From JAZDMK01 sp043800975 (lineage in GTDB: Bacteria; Bacteroidota; Bacteroidia; Bacteroidales; JAHJDW01): DNA of 10,604 nucleotides. How positions within the stretch are numbered: the first letter of the stretch is position 1; every line of letters begins with the position of its first letter. Positions 1 to 7,458 of this stretch are shown piece after piece. The position numbers and the translations under genes were made by a program. The notes below the pieces were generated by a model. That model searched no databases. It saw nothing but the letters and a program-made list of their open reading frames with translations, and was not told the origin of the DNA. The stretch lies in the NCBI GenBank assembly GCA_043800975.1, contig JAZDMK010000188.1, positions 1 through 10,604 on the forward strand, written 5' to 3'.

Positions 1-440
1 TCGCGGTTTTTGAGCGCTTCAAATAATAAGATTTCTTTTTTTGTAAGTTGTTTTGCATCAAAAACCACTTCAGGGTTCATGCTGATGCGCGTTTGGCTTG
101 ACAATTTGAAACCCGAAGGCAGCGCTGCATTCATCACTTCACCCGGGTGACAGAGATAGTAGCCCGACATCCATTCCCAGAACTTCATTTGCGTTTCATT
201 TACAACCGGGCTTTCATCAAGCAATGATAGAATGTATTTAGCTTCATAACCCTGCGGAGGCTTGTCATGAATGCGGCATATTATAGCAGTATAAATTTTG
301 CTACGACCAAACTGAACAATTACTCTTTGCCCAATACAAATGTTATCAGCCAGTGCAAAAGGAACCCTATAGGTAAAATAACCGGGCAGGGGCAATGGGA
401 GTAAAACATCAATAAAGCAGGCAAGAGATTCGGATTGCAT
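1..440 (-). CDS. priA: Primosomal protein N' (PriA replication restart helicase), N-terminal part, truncated by window edge
   Basis: PriA recognises stalled or repaired replication forks and reloads the replicative helicase through the primosome. Only the first 146 codons are present; the helicase core lies beyond the left edge. The visible protein starts MQSESLACFIDVLLPLPLPG and continues YFTYRVP, the usual opening of the PriA 3'-end DNA-binding domain (about residues 8-105). It also has the conserved GQRVIVQFGRSK-type segment and the WEWMSGYYLCHPGEVMNAALP block typical of that domain. Residues from about 132 (LTKKEILLFEAL) fit the beginning of the winged-helix domain. The ATG at 438-440 is preferred because the DVLLPLPLPG motif begins about ten residues later, as in homologues. 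The gene is divergent from the T9SS cargo gene, with a 181-base gap. I found no TAnnTTTG box for it in that gap. The family identification is confident; the remaining length and motor motifs cannot be seen. Confidence 0.9.
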   Translation of the reverse strand, partial: MQSESLACFIDVLLPLPLPGYFTYRVPFALADNICIGQRVIVQFGRSKIYTAIICRIHDKPPQGYEAKYILSLLDESPVVNETQMKFWEWMSGYYLCHPGEVMNAALPSGFKLSSQTRISMNPEVVFDAKQLTKKEILLFEALKNR

Positions 441-547
441 TTTTTCGGTTTGTAGCTGTAAAATTAGAAAAATAATGCAGTTGAAATTTTTTAAAAACGG
501 TTTATGCAACATCTGTTAATAAAAAATTGTCTATTTTTATCAAGAAG

Positions 548-578
548 TTTTGCTGGTACAAAAGATTACATATCTTTG
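548..578 (+). promoter_or_regulatory. Bacteroidota-type promoter of the T9SS cargo gene
   Basis: A TTTTG at 548-552 (-33 type) is followed after 18 bases by TATCTTTG at 571-578, a full match to the TAnnTTTG -7 consensus of Bacteroidota housekeeping promoters. Transcription would begin around 584-586, giving a leader of roughly 36 bases before the ATG at 622. A 10-base palindrome TATCTAGATA at 579-588 covers the predicted start site; its meaning is unknown. The leader is A-rich with no clear Shine-Dalgarno sequence, which is normal for this phylum. Confidence 0.6.
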
Positions 579-621
579 TATCTAGATATTAAAATAATTC
601 GTTTCATTTAAAACCATCAAC

Positions 622-2466
622 ATGAAAAAAACATTACTGATTTCAATGCTGGTATTGCTTAGTGCAACTGTGTTTGCACAGGTAACCCTGTATTCGAACA
701 ATTTTGATTCCTACACAGTGGGAAATAAACTGGCACTCGTTGCTGGTAACCCATGGACCACCTGGTCGGCAGCTCCCGGCGGTGCGGAAGACGGAACTAT
801 TTCTGCAACACAGTCGCATTCCACAACCAAATCTGTGAACATTGTAACCAACAATGACCTTGTTTATAAATTTAATGACAAAACAACAGGCCGTTTTAAC
901 ATTGAATGGTGGATGTTTGTTGAAACCGGGAAGCTGGGCTATTTCAATCTGCTGAGCAATTTTAACGGAAGTAGCAGTGAATGGGCATTTCAGGTTTACA
1001 ACTATCACGATTCGATTTTTGTGGATGCCGGAGGTACTACTGCTGCAAAGCAGCCTTTCGCTACCAATACATGGAAGAAAATTAACCTGATCGTTGATCT
1101 GGATGATGATTTTACAACTTTCTATGTTGATGGTGTTGAAATAATCAGCTATCAGTGGAGCAAAGGTGCACAAGGAACAGGTGTTACAAAAAAACTGGAC
1201 GCTATTAACTTTTATGGATGGGATGGAACTGGAAGCCCTGTAGCTGGTGGAACTGCCGGTTATTATATCGATGATCTCAAAGTAGATTCTGTTCAGGCAC
1301 CCAATCCACCTTCCAATTTATTGGCAGTGTTGAATGGCAATGATATTGATGTTACCTGGACGGCTCCTGCTCCCGCTCCGGATCTTTACAAACTTTCACG
1401 CAACGGTGCTATCGTTTACACAACAGTATCCACATTATCCTATACTGATGTTGCACCCTGGCCCAATACATACATATACGGTGCACGTGCTCATTATGCC
1501 GGACTGGGATATTCTCATTCCAATTCTGATACGGCAACGATTGCTGGTGGCGTTACCCGCAATGCGGTTTTAATGGAAGGTGGAACATATCTCACATGCC
1601 CATACTGCCCGGGTGCAGCGATGGGATTGCGTGATCTGATTGATGTGAACGCTAAAGATGCTGTTGCTATTGAATATCATGATGCAACAGGTGGCGACAT
1701 ATACAACAACGCTTTTGCTGATGCAAGAAACAGTTATTATGGAATTACCGGTTTCCCAACAGTGGTAGCTGATGGTGTGTTAAAAGTAATTGGAGGTAAT
1801 GCTACAGTAAGTATGTATTCATCCTATCTGCCGATGTACAATGAACGCATTATTATGCCTGCATTTTACAACATCATTCCTGTAATCACAGAAACTTCAC
1901 CTAACAACTTTCAGGCTGTAATAAGCGTAGATCAAACCTTTGCGCCTTTTGCATCCAACATGAAACTGCATGCAGTTCTTACAGAATCCAATATCCCACA
2001 ATCATGGGGAAACCAAACAGAATGTGATTTTGTATGCCGGGCAATGTATCCTGATGCAAATGGTACAAGCCTTACTTTTTCTCCGAACCCACAAACGGTG
2101 ACGATCAATTTCTCCACTACGGGTTATGTTAAGAATAACTGCGAGTTTATCATGTTTGTTCAACACAACACTTCCAAGGAAGTATTTCAGACTATGATGA
2201 TAGATATGGCTACCATTGTTGGTATAAATGAACTTCAGGGCAATTCAATTAACTTGTTCCCAAATCCTGCAAAGGGATATTTCACCCTCAATTCTGCTGG
2301 TAATGGAAATTTGTCGGTTACCGATATGACGGGAAAAATTCTGATGAACGAGAAAATCAGTTATGCTACCCAATCATTTGATATCAGCAATTTTGCTAAA
2401 GGTGTATACTTGGTAAATGTTTCTTCAGAAAAGAATTCTTTTACAAAGAAATTAGTGATCGAGTAA
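622..2466 (+). CDS. Secreted T9SS-sorted protein with LamG-like, Fn3-like and thioredoxin-like (Omp28-type) CxxC domains
   Basis: This is a 614-residue protein, exported by Sec and then probably moved across the outer membrane by the type IX secretion system. Residues 1-19 form a signal peptide (MKK, hydrophobic core, cleavage near VFA|Q). Residues about 21-225 resemble the concanavalin/LamG-like module found in many Bacteroidota secreted proteins (NNFDSYTVGN; WAFQVYNY; TTFYVDGVEI). Residues about 229-310 look like an Fn3 domain (PNPPSNLLAVLNGNDIDVTW). Residues about 315-530 hold a thioredoxin-like module related to Omp28 proteins: CPYC at 326-329 and a GFPT motif with the likely cis-proline at P379. 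The last ~75 residues are a type A sorting domain (LFPNPAKGYF at 545-554, then SVTDMTGKIL, and a KGVYLV...FTKKLVIE end). The gene is monocistronic, between its own promoter and a strong terminator. The overall class is clear. The substrate and whether the CxxC is redox-active are unknown; structural or adhesive roles are also possible. Confidence 0.85.
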   Translation: MKKTLLISMLVLLSATVFAQVTLYSNNFDSYTVGNKLALVAGNPWTTWSAAPGGAEDGTISATQSHSTTKSVNIVTNNDLVYKFNDKTTGRFNIEWWMFVETGKLGYFNLLSNFNGSSSEWAFQVYNYHDSIFVDAGGTTAAKQPFATNTWKKINLIVDLDDDFTTFYVDGVEIISYQWSKGAQGTGVTKKLDAINFYGWDGTGSPVAGGTAGYYIDDLKVDSVQAPNPPSNLLAVLNGNDIDVTWTAPAPAPDLYKLSRNGAIVYTTVSTLSYTDVAPWPNTYIYGARAHYAGLGYSHSNSDTATIAGGVTRNAVLMEGGTYLTCPYCPGAAMGLRDLIDVNAKDAVAIEYHDATGGDIYNNAFADARNSYYGITGFPTVVADGVLKVIGGNATVSMYSSYLPMYNERIIMPAFYNIIPVITETSPNNFQAVISVDQTFAPFASNMKLHAVLTESNIPQSWGNQTECDFVCRAMYPDANGTSLTFSPNPQTVTINFSTTGYVKNNCEFIMFVQHNTSKEVFQTMMIDMATIVGINELQGNSINLFPNPAKGYFTLNSAGNGNLSVTDMTGKILMNEKISYATQSFDISNFAKGVYLVNVSSEKNSFTKKLVIE

Positions 2467-2484
2467 TTTTTTCAACCATCAATG

Positions 2485-2513
2485 AAAAGCCCGCAAATTT
2501 GCGGGCTTTTTTT
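2485..2513 (+). terminator. Rho-independent terminator after the T9SS cargo gene
   Basis: A perfect 26-base palindrome at 2485-2510 (left arm AAAAGCCCGCAAA) is followed by a run that makes seven T in total on the plus strand (2507-2513). It lies 18 bases after the stop codon. The opposite strand has a shorter T run, so its main direction is plus. It separates the cargo gene from the phosphofructokinase pair. The terminator at 7941-7967 is nearly the same sequence. Confidence 0.9.
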
Positions 2514-2586
2514 ATGAGAAAATGGATCATTGTAACCATATCCCGGTCTGAAAATTTGTTAACGGTTTTTTTGTTCAATAATTCAT

Positions 2587-2594
2587 TAATTTTG
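2587..2594 (+). promoter_or_regulatory. Putative -7 box of the phosphofructokinase pair
   Basis: TAATTTTG at 2587-2594 matches TAnnTTTG. A start near 2600 would leave a leader of only about 13 bases before the ATG at 2614. No well-spaced -33 TTTG is evident: TTTG at 2570-2573 is only 13 bases upstream and TTTG at 2555-2558 is 28 bases upstream. It lies between the previous terminator and the first pfk gene, so a promoter is expected here. Confidence 0.45.
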
Positions 2595-2613
2595 CTTTGA
2601 TTAAAAATACAAA

Positions 2614-3843
2614 ATGTCAGATACTATGAAAACCGTTGCTATTCTTTGTGCCGGTGGCCCTGCGCCCGGGATCAATACTGTTGTTGCTACTGTTACCAAA
2701 CGATTTCTTGCAGCAAATTATAGAGTAATCGGGTTGAATTATGGCTATAAAACAATTTTTACTAAAACACCCGATTATATTGACATTAATTATGCTTTAG
2801 CAGATTTGATTTATGACAAAGCAGGTTCGTATTTGAAAATGAGTCGTTATAAACCCAAAAAAGAAGAATACAATGTTGATTTTTTTAAGAATGAAAATGT
2901 TGTATTGCTTGTAACCATTGGTGGCGATGATACAGCGTCAACAGCGAATAACATCAGTAAATTTCTGGCTGAACAACAAATTAAAATTCAGAACATCCAT
3001 GTTCCGAAAACAATTGATAATGATCTCCCATTGCCCGATAACATTCCTACTTTCGGCTATCATTCAGCAAAAAATGAAGGCGTAAGAATTGGAAAAACCA
3101 TTAAGGAAGATGCAAAAACATCCGATGGCTGGTTTATCATTTCTGCCATGGGAAGAGAAGCCGGACATCTGGCGCTTGGAATTGGCCTTGCCTGCCACAT
3201 GCCCATGGTTGTTATCCCAGAAATGTTTTATAACGTACCGGTTACTTTTGATCGGATTCTGCGAATGGTAATTTCAACGATGGTTAAACGCAGAATGATG
3301 GGTCTTGAATATGGCGTTGCTATCATCTCAGAAGGTGTGTTTCATTATCTCGATGAAAATGAAGTTAAAAATTGTGGCATCACGTTTACCTATGATGAAC
3401 ACGGACATCCGGAGCTCGGCAATGTGAGCAAGGCGCATATCTTTAATGTGCTTTTACAAATTAAACTAAAGGAACTGAATATTAAATTCCGTACACGTCC
3501 GGAAGAAGTCGGTTACGAGTTGCGCTGTATTCCTCCCATTGCGTATGATCTGAAGTATTGTACCAATCTCGGAAATGCTGTGAAAGTTCTTTTCGACAGA
3601 GGTGATTCCCAATGTATCGTTGTTGTTACTGCAGAAGATGAAATCCGCCCGCTTTACTTAAAAGATATTGCTGACGAAAATGGGAAAATCAAGCCCCGCC
3701 TTGTCAATGCTAAGAGCGAAAGATTCCATCAAACGCTTCACAGTTTTGAATATATCCGTAAAGAAGATTACGAAGAAGCAAAAAAATATCTCACCAATCC
3801 GGCCGATTATGATTTGAATACAATTCTTGGAATTGATATCTGA
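2614..3843 (+). CDS. pfp: 6-phosphofructokinase, pyrophosphate-type signature (PFK family, first of a coupled pair)
   Basis: Cytoplasmic enzyme of 409 residues that transfers phosphate to fructose 6-phosphate to form fructose 1,6-bisphosphate in glycolysis. The PFK fold is clear: an N-terminal CAGGPAPGINTVV loop, GGDD at 103-106, PKTIDND at 131-137 (D135 is the expected catalytic base), MGRE at 179-182 and IPEM at 201-204. In E. coli PfkA numbering, an Asp at position 104 (here D106) and a Lys at 124 (here K132) mark pyrophosphate-dependent enzymes, while Gly at both marks the classic ATP enzymes. The donor is therefore predicted to be PPi, making the step reversible. This is inferred from signature residues only. 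Translation could start at the ATG at 2614 or at M5 (2626); the first is chosen provisionally. The stop TGA overlaps the next start (TGATG), so the two genes are very likely co-translated. Confidence 0.85.
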   Translation: MSDTMKTVAILCAGGPAPGINTVVATVTKRFLAANYRVIGLNYGYKTIFTKTPDYIDINYALADLIYDKAGSYLKMSRYKPKKEEYNVDFFKNENVVLLVTIGGDDTASTANNISKFLAEQQIKIQNIHVPKTIDNDLPLPDNIPTFGYHSAKNEGVRIGKTIKEDAKTSDGWFIISAMGREAGHLALGIGLACHMPMVVIPEMFYNVPVTFDRILRMVISTMVKRRMMGLEYGVAIISEGVFHYLDENEVKNCGITFTYDEHGHPELGNVSKAHIFNVLLQIKLKELNIKFRTRPEEVGYELRCIPPIAYDLKYCTNLGNAVKVLFDRGDSQCIVVVTAEDEIRPLYLKDIADENGKIKPRLVNAKSERFHQTLHSFEYIRKEDYEEAKKYLTNPADYDLNTILGIDI

Positions 3844-5186
3844 TGAATAAATTTCACGAATCTGTTACTGAAAAAGATTTTCTGGTTTCAACACTCGGAA
3901 ATTCCGCTATTCCATCTCCGTTGAACATCGGGAAAGTGAAAGGCGACGGTCTTTCTGACTATGTGGGCGAAGATGAGAGAGTATTGTTTGAAACTTCATT
4001 AAAAAGTTTTCTTCGTTGCAAGGAAAGTAATCAGAATCCTGTATCCTTTGAAAAAGCAGGGCCCAGAGAAAAAATATTTTTTGAACCTGCAAAAACAAAA
4101 GCTGCGGTTGTAACCTGCGGAGGCTTATGCCCGGGACTGAATAACGTAATTCGGGGTCTTGTGATGGAAATGCATTATCGTTATGGAATCCGCCGTGTAG
4201 TTGGTATACGATACGGATTCGAAGGTTTCATTCCATCCTATGGTCACCCTTTTATTGATTTAACGCCCGGTTTTGTGGACGACATTCATTTGTTCGGAGG
4301 CTCTGTTCTCGGTTCCTCGCGCGGTGATCAGGATGTGTCGGTGATTGTGGATACATTAGAAAATCAAAACATCAACATTCTTTTTTGTATTGGTGGCGAC
4401 GGAACGTTGCGAGGTGCCAATGCAATTACAGAAGAAATTAAAAAACGGAATCTCAAGATTGCAGTGGCTTGTGTGCCGAAAACAATTGACAACGACATTT
4501 TATTTATTGAACGTTCGTTCGGATTTGAAACTGCATTTTCGATTGCCCGTGATATCATACGTGATGCGCACAACGAAGCAGAAGGCGCATTCAATGGCGT
4601 TTCAATTACAAAGTTAATGGGCCGTGATTCCGGATTTATTGCTGCGCACGCTGCATTATCTATGCAGGAAGTGAATGCGGTAATTATTCCTGAAATGGTT
4701 GATTTTACAATGGAAGGTGAAAATGGTTTTCTTGAATTTGTTTTACGTCGTCTGCACGACAGGCACCATATGATGATTATAGTGGCTGAAGGAGCGGGGC
4801 AGAATCTTTTCGCGGAACTGGGTATGAACAAAGATAAATCGGGTAATCAAATTCTTCAGGACATTGGTGTTTTGTTAAAAGGAAAAATTGGATCTTTTCT
4901 AACGGAAAGAAATGTCCCGTTTTCTATCAAATACATTGATCCAAGTTATATCATACGCTCTGCACCTGCGAATGCCAACGACAGTATGTTTTGCGGACAG
5001 CTTGCACAAAATGCAGTGCATGGTGCAATGGCAGGAAAGACAGGTTTTGTTGCAGGAATCTGGAATTCTGTTTTTACATATGTTCCCATTACTCAAACTA
5101 TTTTGGGAAGGAAAAAAATTGATATTGAAAGCGAGTTGTGGTGGAATGTGCTGGAATCAACCGGGCAGCCGGTTAAGTTTAGTTAA
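3843..5186 (+). CDS. pfkA: 6-phosphofructokinase, plant/trypanosome ATP-type signature (second of the coupled pair)
   Basis: This 447-residue phosphofructokinase is only distantly similar to the gene before it. An N-terminal extension of about 80 residues precedes the catalytic core, which begins with AAVVTCGGLCPGLNNVIRG. Motifs are GGDGTLRGA at 184-192, PKTIDND at 212-218 (D216 is the expected catalytic base) and LMGRDSGFIAA with MGRD at 259-262, followed by IIPEM. Gly at the first donor position with Lys at the second (GGDG plus PKTIDND) is the pattern of plant and trypanosomatid enzymes, which use ATP although they belong to the PPi-like branch. ATP is the predicted donor, by family analogy. 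The start ATG overlaps the previous stop by one base, so expression should be translationally coupled. No terminator was found before the small membrane-protein gene 57 bases downstream. Confidence 0.85.
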   Translation: MNKFHESVTEKDFLVSTLGNSAIPSPLNIGKVKGDGLSDYVGEDERVLFETSLKSFLRCKESNQNPVSFEKAGPREKIFFEPAKTKAAVVTCGGLCPGLNNVIRGLVMEMHYRYGIRRVVGIRYGFEGFIPSYGHPFIDLTPGFVDDIHLFGGSVLGSSRGDQDVSVIVDTLENQNINILFCIGGDGTLRGANAITEEIKKRNLKIAVACVPKTIDNDILFIERSFGFETAFSIARDIIRDAHNEAEGAFNGVSITKLMGRDSGFIAAHAALSMQEVNAVIIPEMVDFTMEGENGFLEFVLRRLHDRHHMMIIVAEGAGQNLFAELGMNKDKSGNQILQDIGVLLKGKIGSFLTERNVPFSIKYIDPSYIIRSAPANANDSMFCGQLAQNAVHGAMAGKTGFVAGIWNSVFTYVPITQTILGRKKIDIESELWWNVLESTGQPVKFS

Positions 5187-5243
5187 TTTATTCAATGTTT
5201 TTAGAAATTCAATAACCATGGAACATTACAAATTCCATATTGT

Positions 5244-5654
5244 ATGAAACTAAGATTACTCGTATATAGTTCCATTATCTTAATATTTATTTTAGTTGAA
5301 TTAGTTGAGTATTATCTTAATATTGGTTCAGGTAAAGGAAAAGTCATTGTTGGTTCAGCTATTGTATTTGTAATTGTAGTTTTCGAAATCTATAAACGAG
5401 AAATCAAACTGATAAATATTGGACATGAATTCATATCATTATCAAAACCGCTTAAAGTTGAGATAACATTATATGGTGAAGAAATTCAAAAGTTTAAAAT
5501 TAATCGAAACCCAGAAGTGATTTGCATTACATTTTTTTTAAAAAAAGGCAGCAAATATTTAATAAAAGATATTTCTCAAACTGAATGCTTACGGTTAATT
5601 AAGTTTGCTGAGAGACATAAAATCGAAATTGAGCAAAATGAAAATGAATGTTAA
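5244..5654 (+). CDS. Hypothetical small membrane protein with two N-terminal transmembrane helices
   Basis: I do not recognise this 136-residue protein. Residues about 4-26 and 34-51 are two hydrophobic helices separated by a short GSGKGK turn, so both ends are predicted on the same side, probably the cytoplasm (KREIK follows the second helix). The remaining ~80 residues are soluble, with alternating beta-like stretches (EFISLSKPLKVEITLYG; KFKINRNPEVICITFFLKKG) and a C-terminal helix (LRLIKFAERHKIEI). The shape resembles small membrane-anchored beta-domain proteins, but I cannot name a family. Base composition is very A+T rich: a hand count of 5281-5460 gives about 26% G+C, against about 42% in the preceding gene at 4381-4440. 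This may indicate later acquisition. The ATG at 5244 is the natural start, since it precedes the first helix directly. No promoter box was found; it may be read from the pfk transcript. Confidence 0.6.
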   Translation: MKLRLLVYSSIILIFILVELVEYYLNIGSGKGKVIVGSAIVFVIVVFEIYKREIKLINIGHEFISLSKPLKVEITLYGEEIQKFKINRNPEVICITFFLKKGSKYLIKDISQTECLRLIKFAERHKIEIEQNENEC

Positions 5655-5853
5655 TTTTTAACTTAACTTGTCTTTTCGCTTCCTGCATGAATAGGTCGTA
5701 CCTGACGGCACTCTTTATTATTTTTACTTTTCGTTGTTACCAATAGTTCGTCCCTAAAGGGACTGCATTATTGAAATCGGGCATCCCGCATCCATCAAAA
5801 ACTGATCCGCCGCGGCGTACTGATCACAGATTACTGATTACAGATTACTTTTT
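5655..5853. repeat. Intergenic region with repeat-like sequence and short palindromes
   Basis: This 199-base gap lies between two genes that converge on it and holds no credible ORF. It contains a small palindrome GTCCCTAAAGGGAC at 5750-5763, a CGGG/CCCG hairpin near 5777-5788, a G+C-rich CGCCGCGGCG block near 5811-5820, and an imperfect tandem of 14 bases in which CAGATTACT occurs at 5827-5835 and 5841-5849. The stretch around 5690-5765 (GGTCGTACCTGACGGCACTC, then TTCGTCCCTAAAGGGAC) resembles dispersed intergenic repeats I recall from other Bacteroidota genomes. That resemblance is from memory and was not searched. No convincing terminator with a T tract is visible for either flanking transcript. 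Confidence 0.4.
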
Positions 5854-7041
5854 CTAACTCCTGTCTTCTGATTTCGAACTCTTTTTACTTCCTTCATACA
5901 AATCAAACTTTAAAAACACACACTCCATCGGTCCGTTATAAAGTTTAATTCTTGAAGAAGCTTTAAGACCGATATGCTTGGCTGCGTCCATGTTTCCAGT
6001 GATAATCCAGGCAGTACTGCCGCTGAAATTCTTTTTTAAAGTATCACCGATCATTTCATAAAATGAAAGGATATCGTCAATTTTCAAACGCTCATCATAC
6101 GGTGGATTCATAATGATGATTCCGCTTTCTTCAGGAAAAGATGTTTGTTCAAAATCATTCACAATAAAATCAATGTCTTTGTGCATGCGTGCATTCTTCG
6201 CATTGGCAAGGGAATCCTTAATGGCGCGTTCAGAACTGTCGGAGCCATATACAGGTGCATCATTTTCACAAATAAGAGCATCCGTATTTTCTTTTATTTT
6301 TTTCCACAGCACTTCATCAAAATCTTTCCAGTGCTCAAAAGCAAAAGACTTTCTGAAATATCCTGCGGGGATTTTATTCGCAATCATGGCTGCTTCAATC
6401 GGAAGAGTACCTGATCCGCACATGGGATCCAGAAAAGGAACATCGCATTTCCAGCCGGATAACTGAATAAGTCCGGCAGCCAGCACTTCGCTCAGTGGCG
6501 CCAGTCCTCCGGTTACGCGATAGCCACGCTTGTGAAGAGATTCTCCGGAACTATCCAAAAATAAATTGCATTCATCTTTGTATAAATGAATCTGAATAGC
6601 AATATCAGGGTGCGTTGTGTCAACGGTCGGACGTTCGTTGCACTCATCACGGAAGCAATCACAGATCGCGTCTTTGGCAAACTGCGATGCATATAATGTA
6701 TTGTTGAAAAGCGGATGTGCACCGGTTGTGCCCACTGCAATTTTTTTCTTTACATCAAACAGATCCATCCAGCGGATCTTGAGAATTTCTTTGTAAAATG
6801 TTTCTTTGTTATAAAAGCGGAAAGTCTTGATGGGCTTTAGAATTCTTAATGCAGTCCGGCAGCGATAATTGGCCTTATACAAAAAACCAAGATCGCCCGA
6901 AAAGGAAACGCCACGGTTGAAAACCTCTGTTTCTGCGCCTCCCAGTGATTGCAATTCAGCTTCGAGAACTTTTTCAAGCCCCGACATGGTGCGTGCAACC
7001 AAACGGTATTGTTCGGGTTTTTCTTTTGTTTTATCAGGCAT
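5854..7041 (-). CDS. rlmL: THUMP-domain class I SAM-dependent RNA methyltransferase (RlmL N-terminal type)
   Basis: Predicted to methylate a guanine N2 in 23S rRNA, as the N-terminal half of E. coli RlmL does at G2445. The 395-residue length corresponds to that half alone, without the second RlmK-like methyltransferase. Residues about 12-165 form the ferredoxin-like and THUMP region (LVARTMSGLEKVLEAEL; FNRGVSFSG; HLYKDECNLFLDSSGESLHKR is the end of THUMP). The methyltransferase domain follows: GGLAPLSEVLAAGLI, the SAM-binding DPMCGSGT at 205-212, and the catalytic NPPY at 312-315 followed by DERL. The C-terminus is a short Lys/Ser-rich tail. It is the last gene of a three-gene operon, 14 bases after the thioesterase stop. 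The exact target nucleotide is inferred from the family; the symbol is a family-level assignment. Confidence 0.88.
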   Translation of the reverse strand: MPDKTKEKPEQYRLVARTMSGLEKVLEAELQSLGGAETEVFNRGVSFSGDLGFLYKANYRCRTALRILKPIKTFRFYNKETFYKEILKIRWMDLFDVKKKIAVGTTGAHPLFNNTLYASQFAKDAICDCFRDECNERPTVDTTHPDIAIQIHLYKDECNLFLDSSGESLHKRGYRVTGGLAPLSEVLAAGLIQLSGWKCDVPFLDPMCGSGTLPIEAAMIANKIPAGYFRKSFAFEHWKDFDEVLWKKIKENTDALICENDAPVYGSDSSERAIKDSLANAKNARMHKDIDFIVNDFEQTSFPEESGIIIMNPPYDERLKIDDILSFYEMIGDTLKKNFSGSTAWIITGNMDAAKHIGLKASSRIKLYNGPMECVFLKFDLYEGSKKSSKSEDRS

Positions 7042-7055
7042 GCTATTTAAATAAA

Positions 7056-7451
7056 CTATATGTTTTTCTTGTTTAATTTTTCCATGAATTTTTTTGTGTC
7101 AATGACAAATCTTTCATGGATGCCGCTTCCGATCTCGCCTTCCTCATCACGAGCCGTGACACTAAATTTTAAACGACGTCCGTCGGACTCGATCAATTCT
7201 GCTTTACAAAAAACTTTCATTCCAACAGGTGTGGCTTTACAATGCTTAACCGAAATTTCTGTGCCTACAGTGTTAAAGCCTTCCGGCAATTCTGGAAGAA
7301 CACAATTCAATGCTGTATTTTCCATAAACGCAACCATGGCCGGAGTGGCAAATACTTCTACAAGTCCAGATCCATAATGTGCTGCTGTATCTTCGGGCTG
7401 AACCGTTTTCTCAAGCGAAAAACTGATTCCAGGTTTAAGATTTATTTCCAT
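7056..7451 (-). CDS. FlK-like hotdog-fold acyl-CoA thioesterase family protein
   Basis: A 131-residue single hotdog domain, likely hydrolysing a small acyl-CoA or related thioester in the cytoplasm. It matches the fluoroacetyl-CoA thioesterase (FlK) family closely as I recall it: VEVFATPAMVAFMENTA at 31-47, TVGTEISVKH at 61-70, KATPVG at 72-77 and EIGSGIHERFVI near the C-terminus. The FlK catalytic residues Thr42, Glu50 and His76 correspond to T36, E44 and H70 here, with the same spacing (8 and 26 residues). FlK of Streptomyces cattleya detoxifies fluoroacetyl-CoA; nothing here suggests fluorinated substrates, so the physiological substrate is unknown. The gene starts 7 bases after the OsmC stop and ends 14 bases before the methyltransferase start, so it is the middle gene of an operon. 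Confidence 0.82.
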   Translation of the reverse strand: MEINLKPGISFSLEKTVQPEDTAAHYGSGLVEVFATPAMVAFMENTALNCVLPELPEGFNTVGTEISVKHCKATPVGMKVFCKAELIESDGRRLKFSVTARDEEGEIGSGIHERFVIDTKKFMEKLNKKNI

Positions 7452-7458
7452 TTGAAAA

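Noticed and set aside
441..560. A minus-strand promoter for priA
   Set aside because: No TAnnTTTG box was found on the minus strand in the gap; only a poor TATTTTTC near 467-474.
643..1173. Minus-strand open frame inside the T9SS cargo gene
   Set aside because: It lies wholly antisense to a gene with clear domains, and its translation shows no recognisable motif.
2485..2510. Perfect palindrome as an operator for the pfk pair
   Set aside because: Its place just after a stop codon and the following T run fit a terminator better; it lies about 75 bases upstream of the pfk -7 box.
4364..4831. Minus-strand open frame opposite the second phosphofructokinase
   Set aside because: It lies opposite the catalytic core of a conserved enzyme; the translation shows no domain.
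2614..5186. The phosphofructokinase pair as one gene split by a frameshift
   Set aside because: Each chain has its own complete set of PFK motifs (GGDx, PKTIDND, MGR), so these are two full paralogues.
5218..5238. ATGGAA/TTCCAT hairpin as terminator of the pfk transcript
   Set aside because: A weak six-pair A+T-rich stem with a nine-base loop and no T tract; it lies just before the next start codon.
5827..5849. Short repeats as a remnant CRISPR array
   Set aside because: Only two 9-base copies with a 5-base interval; no repeat-spacer structure or cas gene.
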